A stretch of 64,000 nucleotides of DNA from Amborella trichopoda (taxonomy: Eukaryota; Streptophyta; Magnoliopsida; Amborellales; Amborellaceae). Positions 45,640 through 56,475 of the stretch are shown one piece after another; position 1 is the stretch's first letter; each line of letters begins with the position of its first letter. Below the pieces are notes generated by a model that saw nothing but the letters and a program-made list of their open reading frames with translations, was not told the origin of the DNA and ran no database searches. The DNA is taken from contig NW_006500351.1 of assembly GCF_000471905.2 (NCBI RefSeq), forward strand, positions 3,701,255 through 3,765,254. Direction: 5' to 3'. The translations under genes were made by a program, and so were the position numbers.

Positions 45640-46860
45640 CACGACCTAACCAAGTATCCACCACTTAGGAAACAGTCCACCGCAAGACGATCAAAAGGCA
45701 TCAAAATCTTCAGAATCAAACAAGCCTCAAGACTACGATGATCGATCGTCTCAAACACCATCACAAGCATCCGAAAAAGCTTCATAGATGTGGCAATGGC
45801 GAAAGGCCCTTCAGAAAGGGATGGTTTTATCATTAGCACAAAAGGTTTAAGGGGCATTTTGGTCTTTATTCCTAAATTCGGGATTTTATTGTTATTTATT
45901 TTAATTGTAATTAGATTTAGTTTTGAGCATCCACTCCTGTTTTGTGGATCTTCTATAAATATAAACCTAGGGCAATTGTAAAAGAGTCGGATCATTCAAT
46001 AATGAAATAGAGGCATTAAGCTTGTTTCTACTTGTCTTTTTGCTCCTAACTATTGAATCTAGCACCGAAGACAGAGAAAACTTTTAACCATGCGGCTCAA
46101 ATCCCTCTCTTTCTCTTCTTTTTTCTCTCTCTTCACTTATTACTTACTCCACGTAGTAACTCGTGCTAGTGGAGAACACACGGTCGCATCTTTCTCCCCT
46201 CGCATCTTTAGCGTAGGCATTGTAATATCTACAGTAACGTATAGCACCCTGCTATCCTACATACGCGCGACCCAATACCCCTCAAAGTTAATCTAAGAAT
46301 TCCAGCCCTCAGATCATTGCTCTAACTTTCTCTACATACAGTCGAGTTGAGTTGCGAGATATGTATACGCTCTCTCCCTCAGTCACTCAGGAGGAGTCTT
46401 CCTGAGTCTAAAAATCAAGAGGGCTCTAATCCTTTGATTACTCTAATCAACCGGGAGTACAACATTCGCGTGGAGAGGGGATCTTCATCACCTCTCTCCC
46501 TTATTCCCTCCTTTCGTCAACCAACCTCATTTGAGTAAGCCACTATAGAGGAGTACAACCAAGTCTGTATTGTAGCTTTCAGTGAGAGAGAACAAAGCAA
46601 TGAGTTGAAAAGCCTGAGGAGAGTCTGTATCCAAACCTCACTGGCAGACAGTCGGAGGGCTTCGTAATTGTTCTAAGAAGGCAAACTTTCATGGTGTGTC
46701 CTGAACCCCAAAATGGCGAGGTAAGCGCCGAAACGCCCCCTGTCGTCAACTCTCTCTTAATTGGTTCCTATCGACACGTAGGAGAGCACGAGTGCAAAAT
46801 GCGTGAATCCTCCACGGTTGTTTGAGAGAGGATTTTTCCCATCGTCCACACGAAGAAAAA
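45640..46860 (+). mobile_element. Family F copy 4 (short)
   Basis: 45640-46085 is the reverse complement of the 14360-14530 region of copy 2 (for example GCATCCGAAAAAGC against GATTTTTCGGACATC). It has TATAAATA at 45954-45961 and an AATAATGAAA polyadenylation-like word at 45999. A TC-rich leader (46090-46150) follows. A decayed version of the conserved block is recognisable near 46690-46860 (CAACTCTCTCTTAATTGGTT). It is the shortest copy and lacks the long repeat spacer. Confidence 0.45.
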
Positions 46861-46979
46861 TCAGGTCTGACCAGCATCATTAATAAAACCTTCTTTAAGA
46901 GCAGAAGAGTGAGGCCTACACACATTCATCATACCCTAATAAAATTCACGTGTAGGTCCCTTAAAGCCCACCACCAAAA

Positions 46980-47440
46980 GGTTATCCTTGAAAATGATCT
47001 GAAGGGATTGCAACATAGTTGTTTTTCCCATTTTTGCCAACGTTCTTCTTGTCTAAGATTTCCTGAAAGACAACAATAATCAGAACACCATAGTCTATAC
47101 CCATATCGTCCACCATTTTCGCAATTTTGACTGTTTCTGGGTTCCCCTGTTTATCTTTAACTTCAAGGACAACCCTAGGGTCAACTGGGTTCCCACGAAC
47201 CTCTTCTACACCAGTAAGAAAGAGAGTTGGCATCATCTCAAACTGAACCACATTCAGGGGAGGAGAAACATCAACCTCCAACATAGACAAACCAGGATCC
47301 AACAAGACATTATCATCCTCGTCTTCATGAACTACATTCTATCCATGTCTCTCATCATTTGCAATATCAATCTCCTCACCATCGTCAATCAATAGTGGAG
47401 GATCCATCTCTACTAGGTCAATAACGATTATTGCCAGGGG
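46980..47440 (-). other. Open frame of 107 codons, unrecognised
   Basis: Minus frame 47305-46982 is open (MLDPGLSMLEVDVSPPLNVV..., later MVDDMGIDYGVLIIVVF). The amino-acid makeup looks natural and it may be the C-terminal part of the LINE-like ORF seen at 50750-51340 with family F copy 5 inserted between, but no domain motif confirms this. Confidence 0.3.
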
Positions 47441-47699
47441 GTTCACCTCAAGGGGATAAAAAGAAAGCTTAGGGAAACTGGTTGGCCCTTTCTTACTGCA
47501 CGTCTATATAGAAGAGGATACACGCTACCCTGTAAAAGAGCCACACCTTGTAACAACACTGAATGACCAGCAAAGATGCAGTGCACCGCTACCAAATAAG
47601 CAAAAGAACAACAAAGAGTCCACAATCCTCCCTACCCTCCAAAGTAAGATCTCCACAACCACCCTTCAGATCTTTTGCTGGTTTGAAAAGGGAAGGAAA

Positions 47700-47970
47700 G
47701 GGCTGGTAAGGTGTCTCGATCTCACCCTCCGGATCCAGATGTTCTAGTGGCACGTATCTCCGGTTTCTGGTAAACCCGGGATTTGAGATCACTCTCTCAA
47801 AACCTTGCTCGAGAGCAAGGGCAAGTATACCAACTGATGAGAGAGGAATTGACAGTGGGTTTGGGACTTCCTCGAGCTGGCTCGCGTGAGCGCCCTCTTA
47901 GATCACGAAAAAAACCCCCAGCTGCTTTAGCTGGTTCGGAATCGCCTCCCTTGACCTGCAATCCTCTTAT
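47700..47970 (-). other. Conserved block of family F copy 5
   Basis: On minus it begins near GCAGGTCAAGGGAGGCGATT, followed by GATCTAAGAGGGCGCTCACG, and ends at GGTGAGATCGAGACACC. It matches copies 1 and 3 over about 270 bases with short gaps. Confidence 0.65.
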
Positions 47971-50390
47971 TTTCTGCCCAATACTTCTATGGTTAATTTG
48001 TAAGACAAGTTGGTCAAAGAGACCCACCCTTGTCTTCGGGCAACATACGTTTAGGCGAGAGGGTGATGAAGGGTAAGGTTTACATAAAGATAGAAAAGAG
48101 AAGAAAACTTGACTACGGGGCGAGACTAGCATGACAGCTGGGAAGTGATCGACTCGAAGTAGTAGCAAGATGGGAATAGTTATTAAGACCAGCACGATGG
48201 CAATACTACTCGAAACCAAGACTGATCTGGTGATGCTAGGCTAAGTCTACCCTCAGTCAAATGAAAAGAGAAAAGAGAATGAAAAGAAGACATGAGATAA
48301 CAGAGAGATGAGGTCCAGATGGCTCGAGGCGTTGCCGCTTACGATTGTGGAGTAGCAGCGTCATGGCCCTTCGGTGGAGCTCGACGCTACTGCTCATGGC
48401 TAGAGAGTGAGAAATGAGCTACAGACAGCGCTATGTATTGTCATTGGCAACATAAGAAGACAACAAGCCCCCGTGCGGGAAGCGATAGTCTCTGATGAAG
48501 CATGCAACGATGGTCATTCGTGAAGCACGCATCGGTAGTCCTCGTGAGATGCACGATGATAAACGTGGGACACATGAAAGACGATGATGAACACTAAATA
48601 CGCGAAGGACGCTTTGCAGATGGCAATAGGCATTGTTGAGGCCTCTAGTAGGCAGTGAAGGGTATCACCGTCCATTATAGACTCGCAATAAGAAAAGACC
48701 CCTGCAGGTGGCAATGGGTTTCGCCGTCTTGATTCTTCACTGAGATGTCAAAGCTACGTTTGTGGACGGCGATGGGCAGCGCCATCTACAGGCCTCACTG
48801 AACAAAAGCGATAGAAGAAAAGGAGGAGGAGGAGACTCGCACATTGCGCTGCCATCCCCATGCGCGACCTATGTAATCTTAGGGGAGCCATGCACGGCAC
48901 TGCCACTGCCGTGCATGGCCCCTGCGAGGAACTCAGACAGAGAAGGAGGGGGAAAGAGAGGAAAGAAGAGAGGGGGAAGAAGAAACAGAAAAGAAGGGAG
49001 AGAAGATTTACCTCGAACTTAGGGGTACCGATCAAAAGTTTCTCTCACCTCACTCTCTCTCTCAAACGTGACCCAACAATGAGAAGAAAGATAAACTTGT
49101 ATTAAGTAAAAACTCTTTCTTTTGTGAAAGGTTGAGTCCTCTGGTGCGTATAATGTTGTACGTATATATAGAATTTGCCCCAAACATGGGTGGATGATTA
49201 AAAGTAACCCTGATTGCTGAAAATTAAGATTAAATTGAATTAAAAGAATTTAGAAAATAGGGTGCAAAATGACAGATTTTCCCTTCCCAATAATTCGTAG
49301 AATTTCAAAACAGTCCTTGTGTTGCCCTAGAACTTGTATGATCTTGCATGGCTGATCAGGGGTTGTTTGATGCCCCGTTGATCGTAAGATGATTGTTTTA
49401 TTATAGGGCTCATCATGGCGATCGATTTGATACCCACTTCGAGCCATGGATTGTGTTTTTAATGCATGATCATGTGACTTGAAATTTGAATGGATCTTGA
49501 AACTTCGGATCGATAGTGTACTCTGCCCTTGATGTTTGTCGGTGATTTTTTCGCAGAATTACACTGAGCATGCCGTTACGATCGCTAGGCAACAAAGGCA
49601 GCTCGATTCCGTGCCCGAACGAAGATTTTGCAACTTTTAAATTTTGGTCAGAATCTGGAATTTCGGCGGCGAAATTTGCAGTCTCTTCTTCGGCTTTGTG
49701 TTGAGAATCCAACTGTTCATCACATACGAGGGGTTCAATGATAACCCGAGACCTTACGCATGCGATGGAATTGGTCTCGTGACGAGCAGGCTCGCGAGCG
49801 ACGTGATCTGGCCGCTCAAGCGAGGCACGATGCTGTTGAATTTTCTGCACTTTTTTCACGGATCAACAACTTCTCTCTAGCTTTTCTTCGTGCTCGAGTG
49901 CATCACGGGGCGTGCCACATATCGAATCGTTCGTCATGACTAGACAAACATGCTCACCAAATTTGAGTGTGATTCGACTTGGGATGGGTAAGTTATGAGC
50001 ATCGAAAGTTACTGGTCCTGATTGTCCCTTCCATGGCGTGGAATTGCAGGGTGGCCGCACGGGAATAGTGTGCGACCCCTCTTGTTTCACTCTTTTTCTT
50101 ATAACTCTTTCCTAGAGTGTCTACTCGGGCTAAAATTTGACCCTTGGGTGTTTTTAACCATGTCGAATCCAATGGTAGTTATAAGGGTCGTTTCAGCATG
50201 CTAAAGGCCGATTCTGCTGTAACTGTTTCTCAGTTTGCACTGCCGTAGACATGTCGAAATGCTACGAAACTTGGCAGGAGACTTCCAAGAGACCTTATGA
50301 AGATTTTGGCCTCTTCTAAGACTATTCTGAGACTGTTGAAATTTTCAATGTTTACTAGGCTTTATTGAGCGAGGGCCCCATGTTGATGAA
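47700..50390 (-). mobile_element. Family F copy 5
   Basis: Minus strand. U3-like part about 50390-49180, TATA at 49170-49164, TACCCCT at 49027-49021, GTAAAT at 49011-49006, a purine-rich spacer with GGCGATGGGCAGCGCC-type words (48950-48000), and the conserved block at 47970-47700. Within U3 a 129-codon frame (49859-49470) is largely collinear with frames at 6215-6588 of copy 1. Best preserved copy in the window. Confidence 0.65.
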
Positions 50391-50399
50391 AAATACCTT

Positions 50400-50745
50400 C
50401 CAACAAGGATGTCTCACAGTCCTTGGAATCTAACAATATCAAAAGGGCGACAGCCACAGCTACCAAAGAGGCTACACTTAGTACCTATGGTGGCAAAGAG
50501 CCACTTGGCACAGATGCACTTGCAAGCCTACTATTTAATGGTGGCAATAGATTTGAGACCTTTAGAGCAGTTAAGTTTGATGGTCCCGCATCACAATCTT
50601 TTACACCATCCAAGACCACATTTAACTTTTCCAACCTCTTTTCCCTCAAAAAAATCTTCCATAAAATCCGGGAAGCGGCCAATAGGAATACAACGCTTTT
50701 TTTAAAAAAAAAAAATTTTAAGTCGTTACGATGTAATTGACCTCT
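50400..50745. other. Open frames on both strands, unrecognised
   Basis: Plus 50423-50740 and minus 50802-50485 are both open for about 105 codons. No motif is recognised in either; the region borders the LINE-like ORF1 and may be part of it. Confidence 0.25.
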
Positions 50746-50749
50746 ATAC

Positions 50750-51340
50750 ATGGGATGAGGTCGCCGTCTTGGCTGTTTCCGGCGAACCACTAGCGAAACC
50801 AACTTCCTATTGACCCTGAGGCATCCATCTGCTTCATAGGTGCATCACCTTGATGACGAGAGATCACCTTCCACACATTCTCCTCAACCTCCATATTCCA
50901 TTCCTCAACATGGGTAGCTACATAGAGACTTGTCTTCATAGCTGTCTCTACTTCAAGAGTAACATTAATAAAAAGAATTCTTGACCTACCTACAAGCTTG
51001 CCGTTCTTGGAAATGAATCCCCGTGTAGCTTCTAAATTCTAATTCTGACACACCTCAAATCTGAACCATTAAACAAATCTCGATCCAAATCACATAACTC
51101 TCCACAAGAATTGGCCAACTTATGAATTATCCAGCATCCAAGTGTGTAGAGGGATGTTGGACATCCTAATCCACATACTGACCTTACTCGTGCAAGACAA
51201 GTGAGTTGAAGGTTTCCATGGGTCCAGAGAAAAAAGCTTACCTCTTACTCGACAAAAACGATTTTTTAAAGCCATCCACACCTCCTCCTTTACCCGTAGC
51301 AGAAAAACGACCTTACTTCCTCATAACTTTCACTTCTAGA
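50750..51340 (-). pseudogene. LINE ORF1-like, DUF4283-type remnant
   Basis: Minus strand reads VVFLLRVKEEVWMALKNRF, GKLFSLDPWKPS, then SMWIRMSNIPLHTWMLDNS, a stop, VGQFL, stops, and LEATRGFISKNGKLVGRSRI. This follows the DUF4283 pattern: ...W...G..l.L..W.P......PVWVRl.nlPl..W....l..iG..lG. The domain is found in ORF1 of plant LINEs and related host proteins. Four in-frame stops show decay. It is separated from other open frames by family F copy 5. Confidence 0.6.
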
Positions 51341-51399
51341 GCGTAGGATAGACCCCAACCTCATTTAGCCCAATCACTTAATCCAAAAGTATCATTTAA

Positions 51400-53220
51400 A
51401 GGAGGAGAGATAACCAACAATGGGGATCTTTCCATTTAGCAACAATCCCCCTTCCAAATCATAGTTAACCATCATCAAAAGAACCAAACACCCATCCTCA
51501 TCTCATGTTTCCTCCCTGGCCTCCATCTATCAAGACCTCAAATTTACATCTCTCCCCTCACATTTTCTCCTTGTATTGAGATCTCTAAAAAAAAAAAAGA
51601 GAGAGAGAAAATTCACTTTTTTTTAAGATCTAAAGATAACATCGCAAAGCTAACTGTCGTATATTCTTTAGCAAGCCAGAATTAAGTGTTGAAAAACTCC
51701 CAATCCAAATAATTTTCTTTGAAGTAATACATATAATAATTATTAAGTTAATCCTAGTTCAAAACAAATTGTTTAGGTAGCTTTGTCTCCCAAGGGAGTA
51801 AGTGGACCATATGCTCTTGGGGCAGCATAGTGCATGCACTAATTAACTCAAACTTGGTGTTCAAAGTGGCGAGAAAACTTTTAAAAATAGAAAAGTACCA
51901 TGTCCATATTATAGCTAGCAAATCTATGTTTAAAACACAAGTTTTTTTAAAAAATCCTTATTTTTTTGAAATCCATTAAGAACTCCAAGTTTTGTTTTAA
52001 AAAATCTTCAAAAAATCATGGTTTTTTTTACAGAACCGATATAAATCTGTTTTTATCTTTTTGTAAAAATAGTCTTAAAAAAACATTTCTTCCCTGTAAA
52101 TTTATTTATTCATTAACTTAATATTACTGAATTTTGGTTCAAAGATAAATACATTAATAGTAGGACTAAATTATAAATCTTGATTTAACGAAAAATTCCA
52201 TCAAAAATTGCATCAATAAGTTCTCTTAAAAAAGTGTACAAAAAATATAAGCAATATATCCTTCAAAAACTAAGACATCAAAATAGCCGTATATCTCACA
52301 ATAATATGTAGAGTTAGAAGAATGGTAATTAAATGAAAACATTTTTGTTTTCTTAAAACTCGGAACATCTTTATAAATAGCATAACAAGGCGGCTAGGAA
52401 TTCAATGTCATATTCAAATTTGCTTAAGCATTTTGTTGCTTTCCTTATGTATGGAGAAGTTTGATTAATTTCATGCATTTTTTTTTATGTTTTTATTTCA
52501 TTGGTGTATACAAAGATAACATTTTGAATGGGCCACTACTTTACATATTTGGATCTTTGTGCTTTATTTTAATAAACTACAATCCTATACTGAGGGTCTT
52601 TCTTTTTTTTAATTTCTATGAACAATAATCATATACCTTGGTTTATAGTTATTGTCGTTGTCATTTCATTTTATGCCGCCAATCTATCATATGTTTTGTG
52701 TTGTGACAACATAATAAGCATTGTTGTTGGATTTATTGAGAGTTTAGACAACATGTTATCCAATATTACCTTAATGACACTAGGTAAGGCTATAAAATTG
52801 TTGTTCAATGACTTCAATGTATTCTACAATAAGTCCAAATCATAATCTTATGCTGCGTTGTTTTTATATATCCGAGTTTTTTACTTTATTTTTTGAAGCA
52901 AGTCTGAAATATTCACGATTTTTATAACTTACTCTATTTTTGAGCGATCTGCATTTTTTACCTAATTTTTCCCTTCGACTTTTTAAAATAAAGTCTGATT
53001 TTATTACCGTTGTTTTGGTTTGTCGATATATTATTATTCCACAACTTCCTTACTATGGTCGTGGACGGTTGGAATGGTGCACAAACACCCTTCAAATGGT
53101 AGAAGAGTTTGCACAAGGCTATATGGCAAAAAATTATTCATATTTTGAAGTGTATGGACAAATTTCCCTAAAAACATCGTGTTTCAAAATTGAGTACGAC
53201 ATGATATTTACTTAGGGGTA
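51400..53220. other. AT-rich intergenic sequence, no supported gene
   Basis: Two plus frames (52618-52845, hydrophobic start; 52940-53215) have no recognised motif and no promoter or intron context. An A/GA tract lies near 51590-51610. Confidence 0.35.
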
Positions 53221-53399
53221 ACCGCTCCCTCGATAAGTGAGACGGACTCGAATTTCCTTCCCATAATAGTATGATCCCGCATGATCATACTGTACATTAA
53301 ATCTCATGGCAAACGAGATATTTTTGAAATTTTGTTTAACATTTGGTTTTTTGAGATCCTACTAATGATGATTAGATGATCATTAAAACTTAAAATGTA

Positions 53400-53757
53400 G
53401 AATTACGTATGTACCTCAAAAATCCATCGAAAAATATTGTTTTAATGTTGAAAAACCCTTTAATGGATATCTCCCCATCAAGATGTATGAATATGAAAAG
53501 AAAAAGTTTTGAGTCCCAAAAATAGTGCATCTTTCTAAACATTATCTAGGCCCTTTATTTTCAAGATTTTCATATGTTTATAGATCTACTTGATTTTAAC
53601 TATTTTTAGAGTTTAAAATTTTATAATTAGATATAAAAATAGATTTTTCAGATAATTCTAAGAATTTTTAACACCAAAATTACATATTACGATAAAGTTT
53701 GGAGTTGCGCCTTAATTGGATTGTTTAAGGTTGCAACCTTATAGAAACTGCAATAAA
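53400..53757. mobile_element. MITE copy M4 (diverged)
   Basis: Matches M1 and M5 in the core (AATAGTGCATCTT, TTCAAGATTTTCATA, AGTTTAAAATTTTATAATTA) and at the right TIR (TTGGATTGTTTAAGGTTGC). The left TIR is eroded to GTACCTCAAAAATCCA. Confidence 0.65.
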
Positions 53758-54026
53758 AAATAAATGGATTTTGAGTTCTACCGACTTAGATCCTAGATCA
53801 AGGTTCATTCACACCAGGTCGGGTAGCTGCACATCATCCGCTTGAAACATTTACACCTAAGAAGAACCATGCATGCATAATTGCCGGCTGGTACTTCCAC
53901 TTATGTCATGGAAGATGATTAGATGATCATTTAAAAAACAAAATGGATTTTGAGTACTGCAGTACTTAGATCTTGCCCTAGAAAAATTAGAAGTCCCTAA
54001 TTCAATATCAAGAAGCTAATCTTTTA

Positions 54027-54411
54027 AGGGTGAGGTTTGTATAGAGCCTAGGCTCTAAACAATCAAATTAGAGCCTACCTTCAAATAGTATCGAGAAATG
54101 TGGTTTTAATATTGGAAATCTTTGTGATAGTGTTAAAATATATTTTTATATTTATTTATAAAGTTTAAATCTTAAAAAATAGTGTACATCGAAACATCTA
54201 TGAAAACTTAAAAATCTTAGAAATTGACGGTCCAAAAATGCATTACAAAATACTCTATTTTCAATACTTAAAATCCATTTTTTTCTCATGCACATGCATC
54301 TTGATGTCGAGATGATCAATTTGAAGATATTTGGGTATCAAAACAACCTCTTATAGTGAAATTTTTGAGGTGACCTCCAATTTGATTGTTTAGAGCCTAA
54401 CTCTATATAAA
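54027..54411. mobile_element. MITE copy M5 (complete)
   Basis: TIRs of about 45 bases: TATAGAGCCTAGGCTCTAAA on the left and, reversed, TATAGAGTTAGGCTCTAAAC on the right, both followed by AATCAAATT. This is the reference copy for the family. No open frame. It is AT-rich with a predicted partial hairpin. Confidence 0.85.
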
Positions 54412-54510
54412 CTTTTTCCGTTTGGAAATTTTAGAGAAATTATCACAAATATCCTTAATTTTCGTATATTTAGAAAAAAAACCTTTAACTTTCCCGTAGA
54501 AACGAAAATG

Positions 54511-55002
54511 CATTGTTTGCAAAATCGGCCGATCTAACTGCTAACCGCCCGGTTAGATCGGAACCGATCAGTGGGCGGTTTATGTTTTGGGCGGTTAGGG
54601 TGATCAACCGGTATTTTTAAAAAAAAAATTCAAAAAAATGTATATAAATTCTCAAAAATAAAGAATTTGATTTGTAATGTATTTTTAAATATTATTTACA
54701 TTATGGTAAAGATTAAAAATTGTTTTGGTCATTAATACTCACTTTTTTATTTTCTCACTTTTTTTAGAAAATTTTAAAAATAGCCATTGAAAAATATAAA
54801 ATGGGTTAAAATCTATTTTTTTCATTAATATTCAACTTCACTTGAATGTTTTTTGTTTTAATCATTATTTATATTTTTTTAGATTTTAGTAGATTTTTTT
54901 TATATTTTATATTTTTATTTTTTGACAACCCAATTAGTGAGAACCCAGTTAGGCCTGTTAAACCACTTCTAAGCCCATGTCCGGTTGATTTTGTGAACAT
55001 TG
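54511..55002. mobile_element. Non-autonomous hAT element
   Basis: Ends CATTGTTTGCAAAATCGG and, reversed, CAATGTTCACAAAATCAA form a TIR of about 20 bases with a few mismatches. CGAAAATG (54503-54510) and CTAAAATG (55003-55010) form an 8-bp target duplication with one difference. The left subterminal part contains GGTTAGATCGG/CCGATC palindromes. The T-rich middle frame 54846-55064 is not taken as a gene. Confidence 0.75.
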
Positions 55003-55029
55003 CTAAAATGTTATACGACATTTTAAATA

Positions 55030-55165
55030 TTGTAAAAACTAACCCATGTTTTACCGTATTTTAAGCACCTTAAAAACTAACCATGTTTTATCGCATTTTA
55101 AGTACCTTAAAAACTAACCCATGTTTTATGACATTTTAAGTACCATAAAAACTAACCATTAAATA
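55030..55165. repeat. 37-bp tandem array, about 4 copies
   Basis: AACTAACC(C)ATG begins units at 55038, 55075, 55112 and 55150, each with TTTTA.C.(A/C)ATTTTAAG.ACC. Confidence 0.85.
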
Positions 55166-55254
55166 CAATAAAACCACCGTTAAAACTAACCTATTGGGTA
55201 CCGTAAAAACTAACTTTATATGACACTGGAAATGCCGAAAACACTGGAAATGCC

Positions 55255-55950
55255 GAATATTTATCTCTTTCATTGTTTATATTTTTTTCTTTCATCTTTT
55301 TATGCTTATCTCTTCTTTCTTTTTTAATTCTGTTTTTAGTATTTATCTCTTTCTAGTTCTTTTTAATACTTATCTCTTTTTTCTCTCTCTAATTATTTTT
55401 AATATTTATCTCTTCATTCTCTCTCTAATTTTTTTTATCTCTTTTTTCTCTCACTAAATCTTTTCTCTCTCCGAGGAGATTTGTCTGACAACATGTGTGT
55501 ACTTTACCATCCCTTATAAAATCTCCCTTCAATCCCATCTCGTATGAAAATTAGATGGAGTCAGATTTGTATCACGTTGGAATCGTATTTGTTGAGTTGA
55601 TGAAGTAAGTAGAGAGAGAAAGAGTGTTAGCGAGAAAAAAGATTTAGAGAGAGAAAAAAGAGATATTATTAAAAAGAATTAGTGAGAGAAGGAAAGATAA
55701 ACATAAGATTTGTATCATGTTAGTTGAGTTGATAAAGTAGAGAGATGAGTTGATAAAGTAGAGAGAGAAAAATAGATTTGTATCAGGTTAGTTGAGTTGA
55801 TAAAGTAGAGAGATGAGTTGATAAAGTAGAGAGAGAAAAATAGTTAGTGGGAAAAAAAATTTAGAGATAGAAAAGAGATAAATATTAAAAAAATTTGGAG
55901 AGAGAAAAAACATATAAATATAAAAAATAAATAAAGAGATGAAACCGATA
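55255..55950. repeat. Long imperfect inverted repeat (fold-back)
   Basis: The left arm (about 55255-55470) is rich in TATTTATCTCTTT..CTCTCTCTAATT. The right arm (about 55605-55950) is rich in AATT.GAGAGAG..AAAGAGATAAATA, its reverse complement with gaps. The right arm includes a 68-bp tandem duplication (55706-55773 and 55774-55841). It ends about 330 bases before the thioredoxin start codon. Confidence 0.6.
55706..55841. repeat. 68-bp tandem duplication
   Basis: Two near-identical copies of AGATTTGTATCA.GTTAG and GAGTTGATAAAGTAGAGAGA; a third, weaker copy is at about 55563. Confidence 0.9.
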
Positions 55951-56280
55951 AATGTGAACTGGATAACAAATTCGTTGAGCGTGTTAATTAAATGACCGTA
56001 CAGGCGAGGTTTATGAAATTGAAAGTTTTTGTTTCTAAATAGACAAAGTATATTTGTGGTAATTTTCCAAAATTTTATTTTCGGAAGCACCGTATCGTTT
56101 GGCCCTTTAAAAATAGAGCGAGAAAAATGGACCTCCGTACATGACAACGAGAGCGTGTGGATCGTCGTCATTCACACGATCAATCACAAAACCTTTGTCC
56201 AAGTAAAGTGACCTCAAGCCCTTTCTCTCTCGTCGCCTTAATGGATAAAAAGGGCGATTGAATTGCTGAGCGGGATATCT

Positions 56281-56475
56281 ATGGCGGATGCTGTTGGAGT
56301 TTCTCACTCCTCTGCTTCTCTCTATCCTTTGCTCCTCCCTATTTCTTGCACCAATTCTTCCAGGGTCTTCTATCATCAAGGATTTTCATCAAGGTACCCA
56401 TCGTTCTCTAAGTATGTTCAGCCACGGAATCATGCCAAATTCATCTTGAGCCGCAGTAGAACTTGTTCTTTCAAG
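56281..56475 (+). CDS. ACHT1/ACHT2: Thioredoxin-like 2 (ACHT1/ACHT2 type), exon 1: plastid transit peptide
   Basis: Start at the ATG at 56281, the first in this frame. The exon gives 65 codons (MADAVGVSHSSASLYPLLLP..., ending TCSFK), rich in Ser, Arg and Thr and poor in acidic residues, as expected for a chloroplast transit peptide. It ends TTCAAG|GTACTC at 56475, a good donor in phase 0, matching the phase of the acceptor at 58746. TATA-like TTTAAAAATA lies at 56106 and ATGGATAAAAAGG just upstream of the start; which is used is unknown. The pairing with exon 2 rests on phase, distance and the Ser/Arg-rich leader known for this family, since transit peptides do not align well. Confidence 0.75.

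Noticed and set aside
52618..53215. Two small plus-strand frames of 75 and 91 codons
   Set aside because: No recognised motif, AT-rich chance frames, no splice or promoter context.
54846..55064. Hydrophobic 72-codon frame suggesting a membrane protein
   Set aside because: T-rich interior of a non-autonomous hAT element with both ends and target duplication identified.
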